Below, in pieces: positions 1 to 11,778 of a DNA stretch of 64,000 nt. How positions within the stretch are numbered: the stretch's first letter is position 1; every line of letters starts with the position of its first letter. The notes beneath the pieces were generated by a model. It saw nothing but the letters and a program-made list of their open reading frames with translations. It did not search any database and was not told the DNA's origin. Source of the stretch: Halocafeteria seosinensis (taxonomy: Eukaryota; Sar; Bigyra; Bicosoecida); contig LVLI01000196.1 of NCBI GenBank assembly GCA_001687465.1, positions 1-64,000 on the forward strand, read 5' to 3'. The position numbers were made by a program, and so were the translations under genes.

Positions 1-1066
1 CCTTTTGTGAGGCCAATAGCAGTGCTCCCACAATATGCCCCCCAGGATCATCTTGTTCCTCACTGTCAGCATCTCCTGCCATCTGTCCCGAGAAAACCTA
101 TTGTCCTCGAGGTTCCGACGCTCCCCAAGAGTGTCCTGCTGGAAATTTCTGCACGAGAAACAGCAGTAGTCCGACAACTTGTCCAGGAGGTACATACTGC
201 CCAAGTAGATCAGCTGCACCGGAGAGTTGTCCGTCAGGTGCCTTTTGTCCTCGGGGTTCTGCAATTCCTCAGGGTTGTCCAAGTGGAAGCTTTTGCTTAA
301 GTAATAGCAGTGCCCCTGATATTTGTCCCGCCGGAACGTTCTGTCCAATGAACAGTAGCTTCCCAATGACGTGTACTACCAATGGAACGTATTGTCCCGA
401 GGGTTCGTCATCTCCAAGCACATGCGCTGAAGGATTCTTCTGTCCTACCACGGCAGAACAACTCATATGTCCGAACGGCTCCTTCTGTGAGGCTGGTATT
501 GAGATTCCAACTCCTTGTCCTGCCAGATTTTATTGCCCCCAAGGTAGCAGCTCTCCTTTAGAGTGCCCGAGTGGCCGGTATTGTCCTCCGGAGTCACCAT
601 CGACCAAGCTTTGTCCCGCCGGACGGTATTGCCCGCCCCTGAGCAGCACTCCAATACCGTGCCCAAACCGGTATTATTGTCCAATTGGCAGCGGGAATAC
701 AACGGGGTGTCCCGCAGGTACCTTTTGTGAGGCCAATAGCAGTGCTCCCACAATATGCCCCCCAGGATCATCTTGTTCCTCACTGTCAGCATCTCCTGCC
801 ATCTGTCCCGAGAAAACCTATTGTCCTCGAGGTTCCGACGCTCCCCAAGAGTGTCCTGCTGGAAATTTCTGCACGAGAAACAGCAGTAGTCCGACAACTT
901 GTCCAGGAGGTACATACTGCCCAAGTAGATCAGCTGCACCGGAGAGTTGTCCGTCAGGTGCCTTTTGTCCTCGGGGTTCTGCAATTCCTCAGGGTTGTCC
1001 AAGTGGAAGCTTTTGCTTAAGTAATAGCAGTACCCCTGATATTTGTCCCGCCGGAACCTTCTGTCC
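1..1066 (+). repeat. Near-identical direct duplication (offset 720 bp) inside the Cys-rich gene
   Basis: Bases 1-311 are identical to 721-1031. Similarity continues to about 346/1066 with only a few mismatches and then falls off quickly, although both copies go on encoding related Cys-rich repeats. The 720-bp offset is a multiple of three, so the frame is kept. The left end of the first copy is cut by the window edge, so the block may be longer. Confidence 0.95.
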
Positions 1067-2978
1067 AACAAATAGCAGCGCTCCAACGGAGTGTACAACT
1101 AATGGAACCTACTGCGGGGAAGGCTACAGCGAACCTGTTCTATGTGAAAGCGGTTACTACTGCCCATTTCCGGCTTCGAAAAGGATATGTTCTCCTGGCT
1201 CGTTCTGCCAGGTAGGCTCAGTAGCTCCAGTTGATTGCCCTGGGGGTACATTTTGCGAAGCGGGTGCCTCCAAACCGACTAAGTGCCCTTCCGGCCGGTA
1301 TTGTCCTGATGACAACAATTCAAGGCCCCTGATTTGTCCTGCCGGCCATTACTGCTCCAGTGGCTCAACACAACCCAATCGGTGCTCATCTGGATCTGTA
1401 TCACAGACGGGTAGCGGGAGTTGTCGCCCTTGCCCTGAGGGAGAGACTGTAGATGGTAATTCTACGTGCTCGCCCTGCCCGGAGGGCACCTATAATCCCT
1501 TCAAGGGATCGACAAAATGCCTCAATTGTCCACTTATAAGATCGCGAGGGTCAGTCACATGTGACGTATTCCGGTTTGGCTTTGGGAGACTGCCGACGTA
1601 TATAGTAAGTGGCGTATGCTTCTTGCTGTTTGTGTTGGCACTGGTTGGGCATCGTTGTTGGGAGGATGAGCATGCGAGAACGGACAAGGAACGTGAAGAG
1701 GTGAATCAAGAAACGATGAGACGTGCGCAACGGGACCAAACTCCGGAACAAATTCGAAACAATCCCCCTGCTCTACTCACCACGCTAAAGCACAAACCCA
1801 GTTTTGTCGAAGTGCTCACCACTACGATCAGTGTCGTCGATGTCATAACTGATTTATTGTACTTGTCGACGGAAGCCTTTGTCAACATCTTCATTGGCTA
1901 CGGTTTGATTGGCTCTATGTTTTTCTTCCCCTTCCTCTTCTACGTATGGTGGATTTGGAGGGTTGGGGTGGATTTCATGCGGTTAGAATATATTGGCCAA
2001 GCTGACATTGATCGCGAAGCCGGCCGTCCTCCAGAGCGTGGCTTCTGGTGTGCCTTGTTCGTATTCCGTATCTTTGCAGAAATCTTGAACGGGGAAGGAC
2101 CCCGTGCTAGGTATCAACAATCCGAAAAGAGCTACATACGAGGATGTGCACACTTAGTTGCTGCCGTATTGAAGTGGCTCTGCCATATCTTGCACACAGC
2201 AGTATACGTAATTTTTGTGGTCACGACAACAGTCGTTTTACATGTTATCGGAGCGGCGCTGTTTGTTTGCCAAATTTTTGTCCTAAATACAAAATTCGTT
2301 GAACAATGGAAGAGAATGTTTCGTGTGCCAGAACCTGAAAGGGAGTCAGGTCCCTGGAATCCAGGAGATAAGCCAGGTGGCAAACCGACAGCTACTATTA
2401 TTGAACGTGTTGGCTGCTGTTCCACGAACGCAAAGGAAGAGGACATGGAGACGCAACTCTTTACATGGTGGGGGATGCAGTTCCGGAGGACGGTGGTACC
2501 TCACAGTGGCAAAGAAGTGGATCGCTATTCGTATACTGACTCTGATGGAGAGAAAAAATCAAGATTGTTGGGCGTTTCAGCTTTTACGATTAACAAAAAT
2601 TTCATGCAGTATGCAGAAAAAATGGGAGATAGTCTACCTGCTCTCGCCCTTCAAACATACAACAATCTGTATGTGGGGTTTTCACGTATCGCTATAATAT
2701 CGACAATATTCACAGCATGTTCAATAGTCAACGCCTTGTTAGCATTGGTGAACCTGGCGCGTCACGAGGGGAAACGCTTTTGGCAGATGTGGGAGGGCAC
2801 GTTACTGAATGATATTGGAAGAGATTGCACAGACGTGTTGCGTTGTCGGGGGAGGCGGACCCAGGCAAATGAAGCGCGAGGGAATCACGCCAGTGCTGAA
2901 GATAACCAGTCGCAGCGAACCTCGGAAAATCAGGAGAATGGAGTATCTACAGATGATGTGCACGTCAGTGATGTGTAG
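1..2978 (+). CDS. Cys-rich repeat, multi-pass membrane protein (5' truncated)
   Basis: The frame is open from base 3 to the stop at 2976-2978, so about 991 residues are visible and the start lies outside the window. The first ~510 residues are tandem Cys-rich units of the type CPxGxYCP, rich in Ser, Pro and Gly, resembling GCC2/GCC3 or TNFR-like ectodomain repeats. A hydrophobic segment follows at about residues 530-553 (VSGVCFLLFVLALVG). Further hydrophobic clusters lie at about 615-652, 715-765 and 896-918, and the tail is charged and rich in Gln, Glu and Asn. This is a receptor-like topology: extracellular Cys repeats plus a multi-pass C-terminal half. Similar architectures occur in several protist lineages, but I recognise no ligand or function. 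No intron is needed in the visible part. An ATG at 348 is internal to the repeats and is not the start. Confidence 0.8.
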   Translation, partial: FCEANSSAPTICPPGSSCSSLSASPAICPEKTYCPRGSDAPQECPAGNFCTRNSSSPTTCPGGTYCPSRSAAPESCPSGAFCPRGSAIPQGCPSGSFCLSNSSAPDICPAGTFCPMNSSFPMTCTTNGTYCPEGSSSPSTCAEGFFCPTTAEQLICPNGSFCEAGIEIPTPCPARFYCPQGSSSPLECPSGRYCPPESPSTKLCPAGRYCPPLSSTPIPCPNRYYCPIGSGNTTGCPAGTFCEANSSAPTICPPGSSCSSLSASPAICPEKTYCPRGSDAPQECPAGNFCTRNSSSPTTCPGGTYCPSRSAAPESCPSGAFCPRGSAIPQGCPSGSFCLSNSSTPDICPAGTFCPTNSSAPTECTTNGTYCGEGYSEPVLCESGYYCPFPASKRICSPGSFCQVGSVAPVDCPGGTFCEAGASKPTKCPSGRYCPDDNNSRPLICPAGHYCSSGSTQPNRCSSGSVSQTGSGSCRPCPEGETVDGNSTCSPCPEGTYNPFKGSTKCLNCPLIRSRGSVTCDVFRFGFGRLPTYIVSGVCFLLFVLALVGHRCWEDEHARTDKEREEVNQETMRRAQRDQTPEQIRNNPPALLTTLKHKPSFVEVLTTTISVVDVITDLLYLSTEAFVNIFIGYGLIGSMFFFPFLFYVWWIWRVGVDFMRLEYIGQADIDREAGRPPERGFWCALFVFRIFAEILNGEGPRARYQQSEKSYIRGCAHLVAAVLKWLCHILHTAVYVIFVVTTTVVLHVIGAALFVCQIFVLNTKFVEQWKRMFRVPEPERESGPWNPGDKPGGKPTATIIERVGCCSTNAKEEDMETQLFTWWGMQFRRTVVPHSGKEVDRYSYTDSDGEKKSRLLGVSAFTINKNFMQYAEKMGDSLPALALQTYNNLYVGFSRIAIISTIFTACSIVNALLALVNLARHEGKRFWQMWEGTLLNDIGRDCTDVLRCRGRRTQANEARGNHASAEDNQSQRTSENQENGVSTDDVHVSDV

Positions 2979-3831
2979 ATCCAGTCACGGGGAGGCACAT
3001 ACTGTATGCGACTCTCGAGCCTCTGGGTTTTGGAGGTAAGTTTACGAGTTTAGTTTTTGAGCCTGACAGCTGCGATATGTCCACGCTGGTATTCATGGCA
3101 GCTAGAGACCTGGAGAGTGGTAAGCAATCGTGGGTCGTGATCGCAGAAGTTACCATCTGACGCGAATCACCACATGGAATCGCAGGGCAACACAATGAAC
3201 CAGGAGCTGGGGCTGTAGAGAATTTTCCGTTCCAATAACTGTGCATATTAAATTTATCAGTCTCCGTACGTTGTAGTGGTACAAGTTGTACAAATTCTGT
3301 AGACCAGTAAAATACCGGGTTAGCATTCCGAGTGTCCCATGTATCCGATTGTTCGAACGTCGCTGGAATTGGAATTTGTGATCCACCATGAACGTTCAAT
3401 CTCGATTCTATCAAAGTCTTGTCCCATCTGCTGAGCGTTCTTCCCTACACGTACAATACATGTGCATGTATGCCGCATGATGTGATGGAGTTGGTGTCGT
3501 TCGGTTTCGAAGCTCTTCTACTGTGTAGTTGGGCACACTGTGTTCGACAATCGTTTGTCACAATGGTTGTTCCAGAGTTTGGGGACGAGCTATGCGAGCT
3601 GCTGGGACGACGAAGGTGAAAGAGATGATCTAAAGAAACGGTTTCTCCGAGAATAGCCACCTATTAATAATGTCCGACCATTATTCAAAGATCAACATTT
3701 GTTTGTGTTGTTGGGATTTTCCAGACTCGAGTACCATTACAGGCTGTGTTTTACAGCGCACGTTGAAGAATTGGGAAGATACAAGTATATGCCACGATTC
3801 TGTTCCTTCCTTCTCAGACTATATAGACAGC
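2979..3831. other. Intergenic region, no gene recognised
   Basis: This lies between the Cys-rich membrane protein and the DPP III start at 3832. The open frames here have no family resemblance and use non-ATG starts. The frame in front of DPP III is open back to 3670 but does not resemble the family. It probably holds the 3' end of one gene and the promoter and leader of the next. Confidence 0.6.
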
Positions 3832-6369
3832 ATGAGTTCATCCTCGTCCAAAAGAGGTGATCTGTCCACTTACATCTTGGACAATGATGTGTCTGTGGCT
3901 TCCCTGGAGGCCAAGGAGGCCTTCGATGGACTGACGTCGAATCAGGCGCATTACGCCTATTACCTATGCCGTGCCTCATGGGAAGGAGCCAAGATTTGTC
4001 TGCTACAATGCAGTGTCGAAAGTGTTCCCATTTTCTTCATGTTCAAATTCATGTATGAACAGCATGGCGTCGACGCCATCAACCAAATCGCCGAGGAATC
4101 CTGTGGCTTCTCCCCAGAAGATATCAAGGCATTTCACACCTATGCATCGACGTTTTTCACCAATATGGGTAATTATACCAGCTTTGGTGATACCAAATTC
4201 GTACCGAATTTGAGCAAGGAGAAATTCATCTCCCTGTGTGATCATTTCGTGGAGACAGCGCAAGATATGCCTCCAGAAGTGACCGCGGAATTGAAGTCTT
4301 CCTGGTGGAAAGACTATGTATTCGACTTGGAGAATCCTCGCCTTCGCCAACTTGGCATGTGCGATGAAGGAGTAAGCTGCTATTACTCCAGCAATGTCAC
4401 CAAAGAAGACGCGTCGTTTTTCCAAGGATTCATGAGTGAACACAAAATTGCCCCCTATAACACAAGACTCTTCAAGTCCTCCACCAAGGATGGGAAAACC
4501 AAATACACCCTTCGAATCGCATCCTCTGAAGGAAAACTCCGTCGGCATGCTCCCGTTGAACTGGAAGAAGGACCGGACGAAGCTGAAAAGAAGATGGGAG
4601 ATATTGAGAGTTCGGAAAAGCATATCTGCGTGCCTCCTGTGGAAGGTACCTATGAGTGGCAAGGCTGTGTAGTTGAGGTTGAATGTGGAGACTACGCACC
4701 TATGATGGCCGGTGTAGTGAAAAACCTCCGTTGTGCACGGCAGTACGCCGAGACCAAGAATGAGGTTAACTTCTTGACTGCCTATGTGACAGCATTCCGC
4801 ACCGGGTCTATACCAGCGCATATAACTGGCTCTAGATACTGGGTCAAGAACAAAGGTCCCATTGTTGAAAACTATATAGGCTTTATCGAAACCTATCGGG
4901 ATCCTATGGGATTCCGTGGTGAATGGGAAGGGTTTGTAGCTGTGGTAAACAAGAAAATGAGCGAAAAGTTTGGAAGGCTCGTAAGCGCAGCAGAAGAGCT
5001 ACTTCCATTGCTTCCCTGGCAATCTGAGCTAGAGAAGGATGAGTTCCTTCAACCCGACTTTACGTCTTTGGACGTACTCGCGTTCGGGAGCAGCATGCTT
5101 CCCATCGGTATCAACATTCCGGTAAGTCGTTGCTCTACGTAGTACGTTGCAGCTGTCCCCTTTTAGGATTTCGTTTGCGTCTTCTCTCTACAGAACTATG
5201 ATCATATTCGTCAAGAAAGTGATGGAGGCTTCAAGAATGTAACGTTAGGCAATGTAATGTCAGCTAGGAATTTTAACGAGCGCGTGACATTCCTCACTGA
5301 AGGCGACCAGTCTCCTTTCCAAAACACGATCCAGAAATGTTTCCAAATTCAAGTTGGACTACATGAGTGTACGTCCGAACCTCGCTTTTGTTTTTCTTTT
5401 ACGACTCTATATGTACCTACCGTCAATGTCACCTGCAGTGTTAGGCCACGGATCCGGGAAACTCCTGCAAGAGAATGAAGATGGTTCCCTCAACTTCTCT
5501 AAGGAACAACTGCATGTGTTTGACAACACGGTTCAAAGCTGGTATAAGCCTTGGCAGACGTGGTATGTCTGAATGGTGTGGTATCCTCGTGTTAGAGATC
5601 TGTAAGAATATGATATTGATTTTTCAGGGATTCTGTGTTTTCTGACATTGCGTCGAGCTACGAAGAGTGCCGGGCAGAGTGTGTAGGAATCTATCTTTGC
5701 TCCCAACCTAAAGTCTTGGATATCTTTGGTTATGATCCAAAGTCTGAGGAAGCAATGGACGTTGTCTACATCAACTGGTTAAATATGGCTCGGGCAGGTC
5801 TCATGGCCCTTTTGTATTATACGCCTGAAAAGAAATTCTGGGGACAAGCACATATGAGGGCTCGCTTTGCAATCCTGCGAGTGATGTTGGAGGCAGGAGA
5901 GGGATTCTGTGAGATCAAAGGTTTTGATGAGAGCGGAAAAACCAACAACTTTTCATCTGAAGACGTTGCTCAAGGAAGAGTTAAAGAGGGTGAAGAGGGA
6001 GTCCATCTCGTGATGAATCGGTCCAAAATTGAGTCTGTAGGGATCCCTGCTGTGGGCTTATTCCTTGAGAAACTGCAGGTGTATAAAAGCACGGCAGACT
6101 ACAAGCGCGGTAAGGAACTTTTTGACTACTACACTACCGTGCCGGATCATTGGCTCCCTCTCCGCGACTTGGTTGTGGCCAAGAGAAAGCCTCGTTCCTT
6201 GATGGTACAACCAGTTCTTGAGAAGGAGAACGATGGAGATGTGAAATACCGATCATTTGATGCCTCGGTGGAATCCATTCCCTCCAGTTACGTGAATTTG
6301 TTCGCATCTGGATTGGATTCCTCGCTCTTCCAGTTTTGGAGCCAAGAAAAGCCCGAACATCTTGTCTAA
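3832..6369 (+). CDS. DPP3: Dipeptidyl peptidase III (M49 zinc metallopeptidase)
   Basis: Model: join(3832..5121, 5194..5368, 5439..5562, 5628..6369), 776 residues, close to the human enzyme. DPP III is a cytosolic zinc aminopeptidase that removes dipeptides from the N-termini of oligopeptides. The first zinc motif is complete only after splicing: exon 2 ends in His-Glu plus one base and exon 3 restores HELLGHGSGKLL at about residues 487-498. The second zinc motif is EECRAE at about 542-547. Family-typical segments MGNYTSFGDTKFVPNL, NYIGFIETYRDPMGFRGEWEG and QAHMRARFAILRVMLEAGEG are present. The start at 3832 was chosen because similarity begins just after it; the open frame upstream is unlike the family. 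All splice sites are GT-AG. Confidence 0.95.
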
Positions 6370-6680
6370 GCTTCCATCTGTTTGCTCCGCATGGTCCAGG
6401 ACTGTTGGTACCAGTAGTGTTGCTTTGTTTTCGCTTGCTTGCTTGTCAAACATACACAAACGAATAATTGAATGAGTGGCACCTCCTAGCTGTCCTTCTG
6501 TGAAGCTCCACATGAGCGAGCCATACAACCAATCAAACAAGGGGCTCGAGGGTCTACCATTGGCAGTAGAGGGTCACTGGTTGTGTTGTCCATCTCTTGA
6601 GCAAGATAGAGTGGGGTTTATGGTAATACCTATTTTTCTGTACATAGGTAGAAAAGTAAGGTACAGTATTTGGTCAAATT
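6370..6680. other. Intergenic region between DPP3 and the GT61 gene
   Basis: About 310 bases separate two genes on the same strand. I see no gene. It should contain the DPP3 3' UTR and the promoter of the next gene. Confidence 0.5.
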
Positions 6681-9406
6681 GTGCCAATGTCGTTGTCGTC
6701 GTCGTCATCGTCGGTCGCAGGTTCCTCCCATTCTCGTCATCATCAGCACGAGGAGGAGCATGGACGAGAACAACAACACCGTTCCGCCGGAGAGGCTTCC
6801 GTGAATAACCGCCGCGTCTGGCCATGGGGAGTTATTGTGCTGGGGAGCATCGTGGCCTTCATTTTGACGGTAGCGATGGTCGTGGAAATGTCGAGCTCGC
6901 AGGTGTCTCTCGGTCCCTACGATACCGTCAGGCAGGAGGAGGAGGAGAAGGGTGCACGTCTGAGCTATACGGGGCGGCGAGCGACGGAGGGGTATGGTAG
7001 CTCCCAATCCGTGCAATCACTGTTGGCGATGTTGGAACAGTTACGCGAAAAAGTGCGCCGGGACTCGCTGAACCCCAAGGACCGCAATAAATTCTTGACA
7101 GTTATTGCGCGAACCCAGACGTTAATCCGAGACAAGGCTGTCAACGAACAAGCTGAGAAGCGATCAAACAGCCCCCAGGAACAAGAAACGGAAGATCGAG
7201 AAACGGTACAAACGTGCTATATTCAACGAGATGAAAGCGAGATATGCGTGTATTCGAATTTGTGCTTTGACGGCGAGAATTTGGTGGCCCTTATGGATGA
7301 TCAGGAAACGCGACAAAGACGAGATTCTCCGCAAGCTGTTCCGATTGGCTCCTCACATCCCGAAGACTGTTTTGATCCGCGCTTTCAGGAACCGTCGTGC
7401 ACAGAATACTCGCAGTGCTCCTTTCATGCCAAGCACTACCGTCCATACCCGCTCCCTTATGAAGCCCGGGATCCCACCATTGATCATCCGCTGCTGTTTG
7501 GATACCGGTTGATGGGTCCAAATGGAGGCGGATATAAGTGGCTGAAGGCACATCCGGATATAATCTTAGGGGACACTCATAGCAACAGTGTTGCTTGTAA
7601 GGCTCCTTTGAAATCGAGAGGAGCCGACTCTAAGAGCTCAATAATAGACGAGCGGTCTCCTGGATGTGGCGGGAAGAGTTCCGTTTCCGCTGAATGGTTA
7701 GATGGACCAGTATGGTGGGTGCACCTGGACAAGGGAGCCTTGTCAAATGAATTTCAGTTTTCGAGTAAGGTTCTTCCGTTGTACGATGCCATGAGGTCGA
7801 ATCGGACAAGAAAAGGGACACGAGCACCCAACCCCTACCAAGTCAAGCTTAGTAAAGGCTCCTACCTATGGCCCGCGTACGAGAATTCAACACAACGTGA
7901 TTTGTTTAAGAGAATGTTCACAGCAGAACGATTTGATAGCGCTGAAGAACCTGAATATGAAGCAGATAAGCGCTACAGATATTCGAATGCTGAAAAGAAG
8001 CGACTCCTTTCGGAAGCGAGACGAAAAGCTCAAAGCAACCGGGAAGAACAAGAACAAGCCGATATGATTAAGTCACGCTACCAAGGGCAACGGATGGTCC
8101 AGTACACGGACGACCATACCACGGATCCTCAGTATCAGTTGAATTCTCGGTATGGACAAGTTGTGATGGGAACACAATGGAGCATGCCAGCCCAAGCGTA
8201 TGTGGCTATCACAGGACCTGGTACTACAGATGTGTCGCGATTGGTTCGAAACAAGACAGACATACCCAGTTTCAACGAGGGAATCTTGCGGCTGAGTACG
8301 CAAGATGACTCCAAGTATTTGTTCCCTGCAGACTTTTCTCGGTATTCCTCAGCAAGGCTGCTGTGCTCTCGCACCGCAGTTGTTACAGGAAAGAAGAACG
8401 CACTGTTTACAGGTAAGACGGACCTTGTATTCGGGCGCTCGCTGAATTCTGATACTACATTTTGTCTTTCCTGAAAACATGCAGGACGAGCCGATGCGTG
8501 GATGTTCAGAGAATATGCTTACAAATTTGCTAGATCGAACCGGATGTCCCACCCTCATCACCCACCTAGGCGAATCACTTTACTGTTAGGAAGAGTATGA
8601 CCCTTGAATAGCTAAATTAGGCCATGGTACCCAACCTTATGTATCTTTCGTTAACTTGTTTCAACCTGCAGCGGAGTCAACGAAAGATCCATAACATTGA
8701 AGAAGTGAAAACGAAAGCAAAAAGTTTCGGTTTGCCGCTCTCAGTAGTGGAAGATACTCAGGCCGGTTTCAAAGGACGAATTCAGCAAATGGCCGAAACT
8801 GGTATTTTAATCGCCCCGCACGGGTCCCCTCTGACTAATTTGATGTTTCTGCCTCAGCATGCGGTGTAAGCAAACAGCTATTCGCTGTCCTCTAATATGT
8901 AGGGTTTTAGTTGTTTCCATGTTTGCAGAGTTATCGAGCTGTTTCCTTACATGCTACGCTCAACTCTATATGCCCGATTGTCGCAACTTTTCAATTTGTT
9001 CTACATCCCTGTTTCAGCGGTATCAAAGCCTCCATACAATCCCCAATTCACGGATGTTGACCATAACCTGCTGTATAATGAACCTTTCGTAAGCGAATGC
9101 GAAGGGCTTAATCGAAGCGCGTTGGACACATCAACAGTTAGTAGTTGTGCCCGCGCTATTCCAAATTATAATGTCAACGTTCCGCTAGACAAACTGGACG
9201 ATGCACTAAACCAAGCAGTGGACCTGGGAGCTAGCTTTTCTATGGACCACGAGGAATGGCGAGAGATAGCCAAAACAAAGCATGGTTTAACGCCGCCTTC
9301 TTATGGAGTGCCTGGAAAACACGAGAGGGCGATTTCATCCTCCTCTAGACTTAAACAACTAGGTAAGCTGTGGATCCGTGATCCAACGGCCGATGGCCGA
9401 GAATAG
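6681..9406 (+). CDS. GT61-family (DUF563) glycosyltransferase, type II membrane protein
   Basis: Model: join(6681..8412, 8485..8594, 8672..8865, 8929..9406), 837 residues. The N-terminus is a Ser-rich, His/Glu-rich cytoplasmic tail, followed by one membrane anchor at about residues 47-68 (VIVLGSIVAFILTVAMVVEM), which suggests a Golgi or ER lumenal enzyme. The C-terminal part carries the GT61 landmarks: RKIHNIEEV, then ILIAPHGSPLTNLMFLP, then VVIELFP followed by a Tyr-Met. The VVIELFP motif appears only after joining exons 3 and 4. GT61 includes EOGT-like O-GlcNAc transferases and plant xylosyl- and arabinosyltransferases. The donor and acceptor cannot be read from the sequence. The long linker (about residues 70-430) is unlike known members. 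The start may be 6681 or the ATG at 6687. Confidence 0.8.
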
Positions 9407-9468
9407 ACGATACAACGGAGTCAGTGTTTCTGCCATTCTATACGTCTGCAAAAAGTGGAAGACCACAC

Positions 9469-11583
9469 CTACGAGTCTGACCCTGAGGTGATGCCGCAAT
9501 TGCTCATTTGGTCTGTAACATCTTTTAGTGCCTCGTCTAAAAGTAGCAGATCTCGCAATGCCTCTTGGTCTTCCGAAAGGGTTGTCGGCATGGTTTTAGA
9601 AGGCAGCTCATCCCTTGACGGCATGCCCTCGGTATGCTCTACATTAGGTTCAGTGAGAGACCGAGGAGGTTTCTCGATATACCCCAGATCCCGCTGCAAT
9701 TTACCAATTTCATCAGTTGTACTTTTCTTTAGGTATTCGACGTACGACTTCCGCCACTGAGAGCTCGTAAAGTATTTCTTTACTGGAGCCTTCAGTTCAG
9801 GAAGCTCTCTGTGGCAGCTCACGAGTAGTAGCACTTTCACTAATGCACAGACACTTTGGTGTACTCTGCCTTGTTCCGATAAGGCAATGTTACCAAAACA
9901 ACTGGCCGAACGTCTCGATACTATATCGTGGACAAGAACGAGTAAAAGTTCACTGCAAAAACAACCTGCTCTCCCTAAGTAGAGAGGCAACACATGTCGC
10001 GAATTTCCTGGGTATGTCTTATCCTTGTAGTCGACACAAATCACCTTTCTTGATTCCGCCGAATTTTGATCCACGAAAGAAATCTCCAATAGTAAATCCC
10101 GCCGCAAATAGTCGACTAGCAGACTTGAAATCTGACTGTTACCAACAGCTTGGATTCCTTGCCTTATTACCCACCAGCGGCTTCCCGAGTTAAGTTGATT
10201 TACCAGTGAGAACAACACATGGAGTGCCGCATTCCGATATTCGTTTATTTGGAAACAAGATACACTCGATGTTAAGTGTCGAAACACAGTGAGTTCAACA
10301 GCTGCAAGATACAGGACAACTCAATAACGCCTCTACTGCGGCACAACCCAGATCAAACTGCATGCAAACGTACGCTCGGCTCCTTTCGGATCTTGGATTG
10401 ACAATAGATGTGGACGAGTCAACAGCCCCATATTAAAGGAGGAACCAATCTCATGGGGAGGAAACGTAAAGGTATCTGCGTAAGCCGTTCTTTCCCCACT
10501 TTCCCCACAGCTATCGCTCAAATCATCCAGCAACGCTTTCACCAAAAGGCCATAGGACACTGGATCTTCTTCGAACGCAACATAGGCCGTCGATTTCATG
10601 AGCATGCGTAATCGTGCTTTTCGCGCTAAGACAAGTGGCAGCTTTGGATCTGGATAACGCACCGAACCCCACCGAGCCGATAATAGCAATAACACAGCTC
10701 TGCCTCGAGCAAGTACATCAAAGTTTGCATGAATCGAATTTCTCTTCGAGCGGGATGGGACGCTTCCAGAATCGAACACTATGCTTTCGATTTCCCTCAT
10801 CCATCCTCCAGAATCTAACATTTGCCTTGTTACAAACTCGTACGTGTGTTCCACGGCGTTCATTAAAGAGCCAACGCCTTTCCAAAGCATTTCAGGAACT
10901 CTAACCAATACTGCCATACTTGACAATACACACTCCTGGATCAGTGACATAGACAGTTCGTTGTGCACATGGTCCATGGCGCTGAGACTAAGCGTGTTTG
11001 CGAATCGGACAAGATGAGAAGCAAGAGAAAGGTTTGCCAGTAGTGTTACAGGAAGACGGGCATCATTCTTCTTCTCACTAAAATCTGCGTACTCATCTGA
11101 CGTTTTTGCAAAACAAGGAATTCTCTCCATGACAATTGTCTTGTATTGGTCCAAGGCTTGCTGCAGGGCCGAGACATGTCCCTTAGTTTCGCTGCCGATG
11201 AGGAATTTGACGGCCGCCGTGTAAAATGCAATCGGCAGCAAAATATGATCGAAATCGCGCAAAGGCGCCATGGACGCGAACTGTAGCACAACGTATTTGG
11301 GGTCATCCTGTAGCATTCGCGTATAGACTTCCTCCAAAGGCCCAAGGAACTCCAATTCCAGCGATTCCACGTTCCCCTTCCACCGCAGCCCCGCGTTGTT
11401 TGGCTCTTCCCCCATCTCAGAGGTCTGGTCTTTATAGGAGGAAGCATGGTACTGTACGGCCTCCTGAAAGGCTTGATTGACCTCTGGTATCCACGTCTCG
11501 TACGCGTCCACGGACAGTGTTGGGGCACCCTGTAACTTGTCCATTCTCTCGTTTCCTCTCGCCGCCTCGTCGTCGCACACCAT
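9469..11583 (-). CDS. Glomulin/ALF4-like protein
   Basis: Model on the minus strand: 11583..10374 joined to 10301..9469 with a 72-nt intron (GTACGT donor, TTGCAG acceptor), 680 residues. It looks all-helical with no membrane segment or catalytic motif. The second exon follows the order of the glomulin C-terminal half: a helix with NQLNSGSRWWVIRQGI, then NSQISSLLVDYLRRDLL, a long leucine-rich helix, and ELKAPVKKYF further on. Glomulin binds RBX1 and blocks cullin-RING ubiquitin ligases; plant ALF4 is its relative. The match is structural and weak in identity, so another helical-repeat protein is possible. It converges on the GT61 gene with only 62 bases between the stops and shares a 195-bp divergent promoter region with the receptor gene. 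Confidence 0.5.
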
Positions 11584-11678
11584 ATATTCTTACCTACTTT
11601 CCAACAAACACACACACACACCATCATGCCATGATTGGTTGATTGATTGATCCGAATGGACAGCAGATACAATATGTT

Positions 11679-11692
11679 GAAGTTGAAGTTGG
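11679..11692 (+). promoter_or_regulatory. GAAGTTGAAGTTGG motif, copy 1
   Basis: The 14-mer lies between the divergent glomulin-like gene (ATG at 11583, minus) and the receptor gene (ATG at 11779, plus), about 95 bases from each start. The same 14-mer occurs at 17484 and 26003, also between divergent genes. Role inferred from position only. Confidence 0.45.
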
Positions 11693-11778
11693 AGCCATGG
11701 ATATCAATTATCCTTGTGTGTTTGCTCTATACAGCACGGCAGCAGCAGCATAGTAAGCTGGGTTAAGCATGCATCATT

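Noticed and set aside
348-2978. Taking the ATG at 348 as the start of the Cys-rich gene
   Set aside because: The same frame is open to the window edge and encodes the same repeats, so the ATG is internal and the gene is 5'-truncated.
11046-11672. 208-codon minus-strand frame upstream and across the glomulin-like start
   Set aside because: It is an alternative frame of the glomulin-like gene, rich in Arg and Trp, with no family match.
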